Below, piece by piece: positions 6,847 through 13,930 of a stretch of 28,219 nt of DNA. Made by a program: the position numbers and the translations under genes. The stretch is taken from contig DASWCG010000021.1 of NCBI GenBank assembly GCA_036390175.1, positions 1 through 28,219 of the forward strand, written 5' to 3'. The notes under the pieces are model-generated. The model did no database searches. It had not been told where the DNA came from and was given only the letters and a program-made list of their open reading frames with translations. The stretch's first letter is position 1. Every line of letters starts with the position of its first letter. Source of the stretch: DASQHY01 sp036390175. GTDB taxonomy: Bacteria; Acidobacteriota; Terriglobia; Acidiferrales; UBA7541.

Positions 6847-7833
6847 TTAGACGCTTCGCTTTCCCGAGAGCGCAGCGATAATCTGACGTCCATGGAAGCG
6901 GCCGTTTTCAATAAAGATTTCGCCGGTAAGATTCCCTCCAATAACAACTCCAGCGAGGAGTATTCCTGAAACATTACTCTCCAATGTCAGCGGGTTGACT
7001 GCAGGCTTATTGGTCTCAGGGTCCAGAGAAACGCCCATTTGGCGGAGGAAAGCAAAATCCGGATGGTAACCAGTCAGTGCAAACACCTGCTTAGCATGGA
7101 GCGAAGATTCCCTTCCCCCGTTCCGGACGAAAACCTGGCAGGGGTCAATTCTTACGACGCTGGTATTGAACAACGCGCGGACTTCGCCCGCCTTGATTCG
7201 GTTGAGAATGTCCGGGCGAACCCAATACTTGATGGTAGAAGCGAGCTCCTCCCGTCGATGAATTAATGTAACCCGCGCGCCCGCGCGATAGAGATCGAGC
7301 GCCGCCTCGGCGGCCGAATTCTTCCCGCCAATTACGACAACATCTTCACACCAGAAGGAATGCGCTTCGGTGTAGTAATGCGAAACATGCGGCAGGTCTT
7401 CACCGGGAATGCCAAGCAGGTTCGGCAAATCATAGTATCCGGTGGCTACAATGATCTTGCCGCATTCGTGGCGATTGTGTTCACCCTTGGCGACGCTCGT
7501 AAAAACGGTAAAATGCCCACTGTTTCCCTCGATGCGCTCGACGCGCTCATAGAGGCGCAATTCGAGGCCATAGTGTTCCGCGGTCTTTCGGTAGTATTTG
7601 AGCGCTTCATTCCGGGATGGTTTTTCGCCAGCACATGTAAGCGGCAGGTCCCCGATTTCGAGGAGCTCGGGAGTGGTGAAAAACAGCATGTTGGTCGGAT
7701 AGTGGTAGAGCGAATTACAGAGGCAGCCCTTGTCAATAACCAAGGGCCGCATTCCGGCACGCTTAGCTTCGATGGCGCAAGCGAGTCCGGTCGGACCCGC
7801 TCCGATGCAGATAATGTCGTAGAAAGAAGCCAT
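6847..7833 (-). CDS. ypdA: YpdA-family FAD/NAD(P)H reductase (bacillithiol disulfide reductase-like)
   Basis: A 328-residue flavoprotein of the thioredoxin-reductase-like fold. It has an N-terminal FAD site (CIGAGPTGLACA), the YpdA stretch GCLCNSLYHYPTNMLFFTT, a central NAD(P)H site (VVVIGGKNSAAEAALDLY, then LIHRR) and a C-terminal GILLAGVVIGG FAD-closing region. It has no CxxC redox pair in the NADPH domain, which separates it from true thioredoxin reductase and fits YpdA. Known YpdA enzymes reduce bacillithiol disulfide with NADPH. The length is typical. It precedes the NuoI-like ferredoxin by 38 bp and follows the 111-residue hypothetical gene, so it may be co-transcribed from parA onward. 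The ATG at 7833 has only a distant AAGG. Confidence 0.88.
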   Translation of the reverse strand: MASFYDIICIGAGPTGLACAIEAKRAGMRPLVIDKGCLCNSLYHYPTNMLFFTTPELLEIGDLPLTCAGEKPSRNEALKYYRKTAEHYGLELRLYERVERIEGNSGHFTVFTSVAKGEHNRHECGKIIVATGYYDLPNLLGIPGEDLPHVSHYYTEAHSFWCEDVVVIGGKNSAAEAALDLYRAGARVTLIHRREELASTIKYWVRPDILNRIKAGEVRALFNTSVVRIDPCQVFVRNGGRESSLHAKQVFALTGYHPDFAFLRQMGVSLDPETNKPAVNPLTLESNVSGILLAGVVIGGNLTGEIFIENGRFHGRQIIAALSGKRSV

Positions 7834-7891
7834 GAAGTTAGTTTGCCTTGAGCTTATACGGAAATCAACTCAACGCGATTCACGAGTGAGA

Positions 7892-8227
7892 TTAACTCGT
7901 GGAAGATTCCCCGAGGATGCGCTTGATTGTGGCAGTGAATTGCTCGAGTTCCTGCAGACGAGCTGAGGTAGCCTCGAGTTCCTTCTTCCTCCAGACGAAG
8001 AAGTCTCTTGCGCCGCGCGTCACGCGGACGGCGAGATTGTTCCCGATCCTGAACGAAGGAGGCGCCAGAAGGCGCAAACGGGAATTTGCGTCTGCGCCGA
8101 GAAGCGCGGCGCAATTTCCTGCGACAACAGCGATCGCGTTTTCATACAACGGCAAACGCGTAATCTGGAATCCAGAAGCCGCCAGGGATTCCAGGACAGA
8201 AATTTGCGCAGGCGTCAATTCAACCAT
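7892..8227 (-). CDS. Conserved-looking hypothetical protein after parB
   Basis: An ATG at 8227 gives 111 residues; a TTG at 8242 would add five more. The protein starts MVELTPAQISVLESLAASGF, has a central beta-rich part (RLRLLAPPSFRIGNNLAVRV, then RDFFVWRKKELEATSARL) and ends in a helix. The basic aromatic segment with a KKKELEAT-like helix resembles small soluble proteins seen beside such gene clusters, but I cannot name a family. It has no membrane segment, signal or cysteine motif. It starts about 30 bp after the parB stop and is probably in the same transcript. Confidence 0.6.
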   Translation of the reverse strand: MVELTPAQISVLESLAASGFQITRLPLYENAIAVVAGNCAALLGADANSRLRLLAPPSFRIGNNLAVRVTRGARDFFVWRKKELEATSARLQELEQFTATIKRILGESSTS

Positions 8228-8256
8228 AGCGGCGTTCGCCAAGTCGTGCGCGACAG

Positions 8257-9081
8257 TCAGGCTACGGCGTGGCCGGCGGACTCCACGGAGCTTCGTTCGA
8301 GTGAAGCGAGAATTTCGCGGAGCGTGGCGATCAATTCTTCGCGAGAAACATGGCTCTTGCGAAACTGCACGCGCAGGCGAAAGGAGTCATTCTCCGGCTG
8401 AAAATTAAAGACGAATGGCTGCGGGCGAGGCGCAGTGGACGATTCGTCGCGGCGCTCACGGCGGGCGTCATCGCGGGTCAAGCCACCCTGGAGAATGCGG
8501 TGGACCATCTCGAGCATCTTCTTTTCGGTGGGACGGCGAGCGATCTGGAGAAGCAGGGATTTCGAGAGGATACCGTTCTCCATGCATTTCTTGCGGATAT
8601 GGTCCGGGATATTGCGCAGAGAAAGCGTTTCGGTCACCGAAGAGCGCGCGCGTCCGATCTTGCGGGCCACATCGTCGTGCGTGTAATCGAATTGCTCGGC
8701 GAGGCGATAGAGGCCGTCGGCTTCTTCAAACGGCGTCAGGTCCTTGCGCTGGATATTTTCGATCAAGGCGAGCTCGAGGGTTTCGGCGTCATCGGCGATC
8801 TTTTCGATACAGGGGAGCTCGCGGAGTCCGGCGGCGCGAGCGGCATGATAGCGGCGCTCCCCGGAAATGATGTAGTAGCACTCCTCGCGCGGGACATAGC
8901 GCACCAGCAGCGGCTCGAGCACGCCCTTCTCTTTGATAGACTCGGTGAGCTCATGCAAATCGCCGAGCGCCTTGCGGGGCTGATCCGGGTTGGGGCGAAT
9001 CTTCTCCGCTGGAATCATCCGCCCGACTGCGGCGCCACTGTAACTGGTCAGCGTCTCGACGTAATGCGAGTCATGCCGCAT
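8257..9081 (-). CDS. parB: ParB-type chromosome/plasmid partition protein
   Basis: From the ATG at 9081 the protein has 274 residues; the longer frame to 9315 runs antisense-like through parA and is rejected. The N-terminal CTPase fold is intact: IRPNPDQPR (28-36), GERRYHA (74-80) and ENIQRKDLTPFEEA (108-121). A helix-turn-helix follows (YTHDDVARKIGRARSSVTET, 133-152), which would read parS. Known ParB proteins load on parS, slide as CTP clamps and are moved by ParA. The C-terminal end (FVFNFQPENDSFRLRVQFRK) looks strand-rich rather than like the usual leucine-zipper tail. The gene overlaps parA by 11 bp, showing coupled translation. Confidence 0.9.
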   Translation of the reverse strand: MRHDSHYVETLTSYSGAAVGRMIPAEKIRPNPDQPRKALGDLHELTESIKEKGVLEPLLVRYVPREECYYIISGERRYHAARAAGLRELPCIEKIADDAETLELALIENIQRKDLTPFEEADGLYRLAEQFDYTHDDVARKIGRARSSVTETLSLRNIPDHIRKKCMENGILSKSLLLQIARRPTEKKMLEMVHRILQGGLTRDDARRERRDESSTAPRPQPFVFNFQPENDSFRLRVQFRKSHVSREELIATLREILASLERSSVESAGHAVA

Positions 9082-9871
9082 CTTCAGCGTGACGGGCAAG
9101 CCTATTCTCTTGGACACGTTGGATGACCTCCAGTGCAAGCTTTCGATATTCCTGCGCTCCCGGCGATTTGGGGGCAAAGGTAAAAATAGTTTCCTTATAG
9201 GCCGGACTTTCTTCGAGGCGGACGTTTTTCGAGATGCGCGTCTTGAACAGGACCGAGCCGAAGACGCTGCGGATCTGACCGTGCGTATCTTTCGAGATGT
9301 TGGTGCGCTTATCAAACAGCGTAATCAGCACGCCCAGAACTTTGAGAGAAGGATTGGGCCGGGCGCGGATCCGCTCGTAGGTCTCCAGAAGATCGTCGGT
9401 GCCTTCAATGGCGAAGTACGCGGCTTGAATGGGAACAAGCAGATGCGTCGCCGCGACCATGGCGTTGACGGTCAGGATCCCCAGGGACGGTGGGGTGTCC
9501 ATGACAATGTATTCGTAATCCTTCAGGAGCGGCGTCAGCGCGTCCTTGAGCTTGAAGGGTGCGTCAAATTGACCGGCGAGCTGCTGCTCGAGTTTGGCGA
9601 GCGCCAGGCGACCGGGAGCCACAAACAGCAGGGGATCTTTGGACGGCTTGATAATCGCAGCCATCTCGGCGCGATGATCCCCGAGCACATCGAACATGGT
9701 GGTCTGGATTTCGTCCTGTTCGAAAAAGGCGATGGTGGTATTGGCCTGGGGATCGAGATCAATCAGGAGAGTTTTCTTCCCGCGCTGGGCAATGGCGGCA
9801 GCGAGATTGATAGCAGTGGTGGTTTTTCCGACTCCGCCTTTCTGATTAGCAATCGCGAGGATTGCTGTCAT
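9071..9871 (-). CDS. parA: ParA-family partition ATPase
   Basis: The ATG at 9871 starts MTAILAIANQKGGVGKTTT and gives 266 residues; the open frame upstream to 10327 is repeat-derived. The deviant Walker A motif KGGVGKTT (11-18) has both the signature lysine and the P-loop lysine. Walker A' (LLIDLDPQANT) and the VMDTPPSLG Walker B segment follow. The length and layout match small chromosomal ParA/Soj proteins, with no N-terminal DNA-binding extension. ParA forms ATP-dependent dimers on the nucleoid and moves ParB-parS complexes. An AGGCG lies upstream of the start. The gene is first in the group parA-parB-hypothetical-ypdA-nuoI, and the repeats at 10403-10503 lie 530 bp ahead of it. Confidence 0.93.
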   Translation of the reverse strand: MTAILAIANQKGGVGKTTTAINLAAAIAQRGKKTLLIDLDPQANTTIAFFEQDEIQTTMFDVLGDHRAEMAAIIKPSKDPLLFVAPGRLALAKLEQQLAGQFDAPFKLKDALTPLLKDYEYIVMDTPPSLGILTVNAMVAATHLLVPIQAAYFAIEGTDDLLETYERIRARPNPSLKVLGVLITLFDKRTNISKDTHGQIRSVFGSVLFKTRISKNVRLEESPAYKETIFTFAPKSPGAQEYRKLALEVIQRVQENRLARHAEDAA

Positions 9872-10057
9872 TGCGTTTCGCCTGTTCTTGGCAAAAGCGC
9901 CTCCACCACGCCTTGAGGCGGCAGCAACCGCAATCCCATCTATAGACGCAGTTGCTCCGGCTGCCCCTAGCAGTGGGCTAAATCTACTATCCGGAGGCCG
10001 CGGAGCGCAAGCGAAAAATAAATGGGGCTCGTGATAAGAGAATTGTGACCGGTGGTC

Positions 10058-10320
10058 CGTCCCGACGGGAGTCGGGACTCGCATAACGCGCTCGTGGCCC
10101 ATGGTCCGTGATCCGTGGCGCCTTGGAGGTTGGAGGCCGGAGGTTGGAAGTCGGACGGAGAAACCCGACGGCAAGAGCGAAACCCACGGCGCGCGGGGGC
10201 GTGAGTTGTGACTTTTGGCTGGTGATTCGTCCCGACAGGAGTCGGGACTCGCATAGGGCGCTCGTGACCGGTGACCTGAGCCAAAGAGACCCCTTCCCGA
10301 TGGAGTCGGGACAGGCATGG
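10058..10320 (+). repeat. GC-rich hairpin repeats, two close copies and one partial
   Basis: A 39-bp unit occurs at 10058-10096 and 10228-10266, 170 bp apart, with four mismatches at most. Each holds the inverted pair GTCCCGAC and GTCGGGAC around a short loop, followed by TCGCATA and GCGCTCGTG. A shorter third copy (TTCCCGATGGAGTCGGGACA) lies at about 10294-10313. Around them the phrases GTGACCGGTG and TGGTCCGT also recur. This looks like a family of REP-like intergenic elements rather than a gene. Confidence 0.75.
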
Positions 10321-10402
10321 AACGCACGAGACCCTCCCAAGAATATTCGGGCCGGGCCGGGTGCCCCGTGGAAAGGGGGGTGCCACCCTACCCTTTTTTT
10401 GC

Positions 10403-10503
10403 AAGTATGTGAAACGAAAGGGTTTTAAGTCCTTTGTTTTGTAAGTATGTGAGCCATAAGGGTTTGCAGACGCATTTTTGCGAAAGTATGTGAAACTAAA
10501 GGG
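10403..10503 (+). repeat. Three 20-bp direct repeats upstream of parA
   Basis: The units AAGTATGTGAAACGAAAGGG (10403-10422), AAGTATGTGAGCCATAAGGG (10443-10462) and AAGTATGTGAAACTAAAGGG (10484-10503) lie head to tail at 40- and 41-bp spacing, about four helical turns. Units one and three differ at one base; unit two differs at about four. Each of the two closest copies has GTGAAAC, one half of the parS palindrome, but no full parS is present. Their place upstream of parAB suggests a centromere-like site, operator or iteron. They could also belong to a genome-wide repeat family. Confidence 0.75.
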
Positions 10504-10911
10504 CTTAGAGGAGAAAAGTCGCGCGTTGACGGTCGAAAGTTGAAAGCGAGCGATTGAAGACGCAGGGGCGATGGCGTTCGAGGAGGGCATGGGGGTAAGG
10601 GCAGGGGGCAGTCGTCAGTGTTCAGTCTCTAGTAGCGGCTCTCAGTGTAGGTCGTCCATTTTTCCGGTCACATTGTACCATAATCCATGAGGCAAGTCAA
10701 TGGAAAGTTAAGTCCCATGAAATGATGAGGTTGGGCGGGGCCGTTCATTCGCTGCGCGCGTGCGAGATGATCGAATCGCGGACTATGTCGTCAGGAATGA
10801 GAATCTTACGAGGGATTGGCGATTCTGGGGTGGCGTTGGCTCAAAAGCCGCACACTTGAAAACCAAAGGGATGCGGCACGCGGCAATGTGGGTTCTGGCT
10901 GGCAAAGCTCC
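10504..10911. other. Non-coding gap
   Basis: No convincing gene was found. A rightward open frame from 10760 lacks a ribosome site and runs antisense into the GIY-YIG gene. The stretch 10600-10700 is lower in GC and may hold promoter sequence or remnants; nothing specific could be identified. Confidence 0.4.
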
Positions 10912-11376
10912 TCATTTCTCGCCCTTAGCTCTTGCTCCTAGCTTTTCTAGCCTAGCCTTCACGTCCTTCACGCTGTCGCGCCTCATTTCACGCATCAAAT
11001 TGGCAACATCTTTGGGGAGCTTCTCCTTAGCCAATTTTGGTTTGGCGCTATTAACCGTGGGTATGGCCGCGATCAAAATGGCTTCCACTTCGTCAATGCC
11101 TTCCTTTTTGACCACTGCGAAAGCTGAGAATCGATTCCAAAAGTTGTAGTACTTGGCTTGAGGTTTGGTCGCGTGAGAGCCTATCCTCCGGTACAACCGA
11201 TCAGCTTTCCCAATGTAGTAGGGATGCTCGTCGCGATAGAGAATGTATACGCCCGGTTGCTGCAAGAACGGAAGTTGTTTAGCGAGTAACTTGGACCCCT
11301 TTTTTATGTCAAAAATCTCGCGCGGCCAGCCGCGCGCATATCCAGTTATTATGCCGCGCTTTTTACTTTTCGTCAT
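10912..11376 (-). CDS. GIY-YIG domain protein
   Basis: A 154-residue protein with a GIY-YIG nuclease-type domain. GVYILYRDEHPYYIGKADRL (42-61) contains the GVY and YIG elements at correct spacing, with R60/R63 as candidates for the catalytic arginine, E98 (GIDEVEAIL) as the likely metal-binding glutamate and N109 (PTVNSAKP) as the final conserved asparagine. The catalytic set therefore looks complete. A basic helical C-terminal tail follows. Such stand-alone domains occur in repair, restriction and mobile-element proteins; which applies here is not clear. GGAGG precedes the ATG at 11376. It is divergent from the membrane protein gene at 11529. Confidence 0.75.
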   Translation of the reverse strand: MTKSKKRGIITGYARGWPREIFDIKKGSKLLAKQLPFLQQPGVYILYRDEHPYYIGKADRLYRRIGSHATKPQAKYYNFWNRFSAFAVVKKEGIDEVEAILIAAIPTVNSAKPKLAKEKLPKDVANLMREMRRDSVKDVKARLEKLGARAKGEK

Positions 11377-11528
11377 TTCATGCCTCCAACCCCGGCGGCG
11401 CCCTTATACTCCGAGGATATCTAGGATGTCAAACCGCAGGAGTAGAGTCCTTTTCTTTTTGGGGTGATTCGTGTGAGCGCTTGAGAACACTTGCGCTTCG
11501 GCTGTGACAGTTCTACGCTACCAGCGGC

Positions 11529-12341
11529 ATGGTTCTGTCGAAATACCCCATCGAGAAGCTGTTTTTCTTCATCGCAGGAATTATTCCCGGTTTTGTGACT
11601 CTGTTGATATTCCAACTTGCGGCTCCGGGGTCATTTGGATGGTTCTTTTCTTTGGGGTTCCTGGGATATAAGACAAAACTGGGCATCATCTTGCTCGTGG
11701 CCTTCATCGTCGGAAATAGCATGACCACATTCTTGAGCAGCCTCCTGGGCGCGGCTGGCGGTGTCTACGGCGCCATGCTGGCGCAGCGGCCGTACCAGCC
11801 ACCGCATACCTATTCTATCGCTCCTTGGCGGGACACCACATGGCGAGTGGCACTTAGGAGACGCCTCGGGGCGCAGACTCCGAACGACACAACTCCCCTG
11901 GCCGAGGGGATCTTCAACATCAGACGAATGACGATTAATCTTATGCCCGAAGCAGAACGCGCGGCGGCGCTCGGGAATCTGGATCGTGAAAGACTTGGTG
12001 CCGAGATTGACGACGGAAATTGGGCTCAGTGGTACGACCACTACCACCGGATAGTCCTCACCCGCAGGAACAAGTGGAGCATCCAGGCGTACGTGCAGCA
12101 CGGCCTTTCCTTCAATCTGGAAACGGCCGCGGTCTACGTCCTGCTCAGCACCCCGCTCGTCCCCGGCGTGCGCCACTGGTGGTGCATCCTACCGGCCTCT
12201 ATGTGGGTCCTTATTCTGGTGGCGCAAGAATATGAAGGAATCCGCCGAGTCAAGGACAAGTGGACAACGCTCTCGGAGCAAGTCACCTACCTCTCGGAAG
12301 AGGAGAATGGCAAGGAATCGGAACGGCCTGACGAAAGATAG
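11529..12341 (+). CDS. Membrane protein of unknown function
   Basis: A 270-residue protein with two N-terminal membrane segments (LFFFIAGIIPGFVTLLIF, about 11-30, and IILLVAFIVGNSMTTFLSSL, about 53-73), a soluble middle of about 110 residues and two more membrane segments near 198-232 (ETAAVYVLLSTPLVPGV and WWCILPASMWVLILVA). The charged end lies on the same side as the middle domain. No enzyme motif or known family was recognised. It lies in an accessory stretch beside the GIY-YIG gene and antitoxin/nuclease remnants, so a mobile or defence role is possible but not shown. No strong Shine-Dalgarno site precedes the ATG. Confidence 0.55.
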   Translation: MVLSKYPIEKLFFFIAGIIPGFVTLLIFQLAAPGSFGWFFSLGFLGYKTKLGIILLVAFIVGNSMTTFLSSLLGAAGGVYGAMLAQRPYQPPHTYSIAPWRDTTWRVALRRRLGAQTPNDTTPLAEGIFNIRRMTINLMPEAERAAALGNLDRERLGAEIDDGNWAQWYDHYHRIVLTRRNKWSIQAYVQHGLSFNLETAAVYVLLSTPLVPGVRHWWCILPASMWVLILVAQEYEGIRRVKDKWTTLSEQVTYLSEEENGKESERPDER

Positions 12342-12376
12342 TCCGATACCGACGCACCGAAATCCACACAGGACCG

Positions 12377-12460
12377 TTGCCCAAAAACCCGTTTAGAAAG
12401 GTTTTCGCAAGTCGTTCTGTTGCTTTGGTCACAATTCCTCGGCCTATCTTGCCCAAAAAC
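12377..12460 (+). repeat. 12-bp direct repeat pair
   Basis: TTGCCCAAAAAC occurs at 12377-12388 and at 12449-12460, 72 bp apart. It lies between the membrane-protein gene and the antitoxin-like remnant. It may mark a small rearrangement or be chance. Confidence 0.4.
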
Positions 12461-12462
12461 GA

Positions 12463-12639
12463 GTGATTTGGGGGGCACGGCAGTGGGCCAGTTTGAAAGC
12501 CGCCAGCACATGGATCGAGCGCGTCCTGCGCAACTACTTCCAAGAACGAGGCCGCCGGAAGATGCATGCCCGCGATTTGGGGTGCATCAACGCTGCTGCG
12601 GAGCGGCTAAATTTGGAGGCTGAGGAGGTCTTGCGGTAA
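12463..12639 (+). pseudogene. Remnant of an antitoxin-like gene (C-terminal part)
   Basis: The frame ending in TAA at 12637-12639 reads a coherent helical tail: RQWASLKAASTWIERVLRNY, then a basic ERGRRKMHARDL and INAAAERLNLEAEEVLR. The pattern INxxAxxLNxEAxxVL near the end is common at the C-terminus of small ribbon-helix-helix type antitoxin-like proteins. No start with a ribosome site is found (a GTG at 12463 is the best), and the expected N-terminal DNA-binding part is missing. The 3' end is overlapped on the other strand by the truncated nuclease-like gene. Confidence 0.35.
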
Positions 12640-12988
12640 GAAACACCCGAAGGTTGAGCCTGAGCTTCAGGCCTGCTTTGATGTGCATTAGTTTCTCGAA
12701 GTCAGTCAAGACTTCGTCTTCGTTGCCCCATTCGGATTCCATCGCCAGTAACAAGTCAGGGCATGACTTGCTTCGCCTCCAGACTAAATCGAGCATGAAC
12801 TCGCCTTGAGACTGGCTATGCCACACGACGTAATCCTCGTCGACGCCGTTGGCTATCTCTTGGAGAACGGCCTTGAGTGTGTTTGTCCATTGCCTACTTG
12901 TGCTGCGGCTGTTAAGCCTAAGTTTGATCTCGCGGACCAGCCGCTTGGCAGGGTCTACTCCTGCAATGGCTGAATGCGTAAGTTTCAT
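12587..12988 (-). CDS. Nuclease-like (PD-(D/E)XK-type pattern) protein, 3' truncated
   Basis: The ATG at 12988 starts MKLTHSAIAGVDPAKRLVRE and gives 133 residues; the longer frame to 13498 covers intergenic and PilZ DNA in another frame. The pattern EFMLDLVW, then LLLAMESEWGN and DFEKLMHIKAGLKL resembles a group of nuclease-like proteins where D, ExE and K residues form a PD-(D/E)XK-type site. This is pattern recall, not a search. The last 17 residues (ARPPQPPNLAAPQQR) are simply the antisense of the antitoxin-like remnant, so the native C-terminus has been lost at about 12640. The protein is probably non-functional. Confidence 0.45.
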   Translation of the reverse strand: MKLTHSAIAGVDPAKRLVREIKLRLNSRSTSRQWTNTLKAVLQEIANGVDEDYVVWHSQSQGEFMLDLVWRRSKSCPDLLLAMESEWGNEDEVLTDFEKLMHIKAGLKLRLNLRVFLTARPPQPPNLAAPQQR

Positions 12989-13197
12989 ATTTACTTCTTG
13001 GGATCCGCGACGACTGTGCCAGGATGCTCGGGGCCGGCACAATCTATTAAATTGTATCAGCGCTGGGGCGCCGTTACGGAGGGGCTGAATTTGGCGGCTC
13101 GGGAAGTGACTGGGTACGACCCGTTCAAGCAGGATTCGCATTGACACCCGCGCTTTCAGAGATGACAGATGGCAGGCGTGTGAGGCGCGGGTGGGCG

Positions 13198-13533
13198 CTA
13201 GATTTCGAGGCCCCAGAAATCGTAAGGGGGATTCAGAAGCTCTACGCCAAGCTCCCACCCCGGTTGGGCGTTGGGGCTCTTCCAAACCATTATTCCGTTC
13301 ACGGTTTGCTGGGTCGCAAGGTTGGTTAGACGAATGCGCTGGTTCAACGCGAATTCGCGAGCACTGATCAGCAAGCAGCCTTGCCGGGAGACGTCCATGG
13401 TATAGCTGTCCGCCAGATGGTGATCCGACGCTTCGGTCCATTCCAGCCGCACGGGAATGCGCGAGTTGAGGCGGTGGCACGAACGCATCTGCAACCACTT
13501 GGTTTCTTGGGCAACGCTATCGTGGGGGGACAA
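13198..13533 (-). CDS. PilZ domain protein (cyclic-di-GMP binding)
   Basis: A 111-residue single PilZ domain. Both cyclic-di-GMP contact motifs are present: RxxxR as RLNSR near residues 21-25 and (D/N)xSxxG as DVSRQG near residues 47-52, followed by the expected beta strands and the ending GWELGVELLNPPYDFWGLEI. Known PilZ proteins sense cyclic-di-GMP and act on motility, exopolysaccharide or transcription; the partner here is unknown. The start is a TTG at 13533 with GGAGG five bases ahead; an ATG at 13488 would also keep the full domain. No flanking motility or signalling gene is seen. Confidence 0.85.
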   Translation of the reverse strand: MSPHDSVAQETKWLQMRSCHRLNSRIPVRLEWTEASDHHLADSYTMDVSRQGCLLISAREFALNQRIRLTNLATQQTVNGIMVWKSPNAQPGWELGVELLNPPYDFWGLEI

Positions 13534-13822
13534 GAGCGCCTCCGGCGGCTATCGTTCGTTGCAGGCGGCTGAGAACCTCAGGAGTAACATGGAACGAAAT
13601 TCCATCCACTGTTCAGTCATGCTAGTGCCGCCGACGAGCCTGGTCAATGAGACTTGAGTACTGGAGTTGCTTGTCCGTGTAGTACCGAAGTTCTAGCCCG
13701 TGAAAACGGCGCAGCATGCCCAGCCAACAGGGCCCCGCCAACACGTTCGCTCACTTCACAAAAGAGGCTCAGTGCAAGCGGGATGACACCGGGCACGACA
13801 TCCGCCGTAGTGCAAACGGGAA

Positions 13823-13840
13823 CACAGGCTGAAGCCTGTG
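13823..13840 (+). repeat. REP-like palindrome in a gene-free stretch
   Basis: CACAGGCT-GA-AGCCTGTG is a perfect 8-bp inverted repeat with a two-base centre. It lies in the roughly 400-bp stretch 13534-13930 between pilZ and the MATE gene, which otherwise shows no gene. The phrase is followed by CTACC, a combination I associate with dispersed repeats in such genomes. Confidence 0.5.
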
Positions 13841-13930
13841 CTACCGGAGTTTGCGTTCGAGCGCGCACTCCTTCTACACTGGTTGTTTTTGAAATCAAGC
13901 GAGCTTCGAACAGAGTCAACGCGCTGTTCT

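Noticed and set aside
9082..9315. N-terminal extension of ParB
   Set aside because: It runs in another frame through the end of parA, is Arg/Ser-rich and shows no conserved ParB sequence before 9081.
9872..10327. N-terminal extension of ParA to 10327
   Set aside because: It is made of translated hairpin repeats; the KGGVGKTT motif follows the ATG at 9871 at the normal distance.
10760..11149. A 129-residue rightward frame before and across the GIY-YIG gene
   Set aside because: It has no ribosome site, and its second half is antisense to the GIY-YIG domain.
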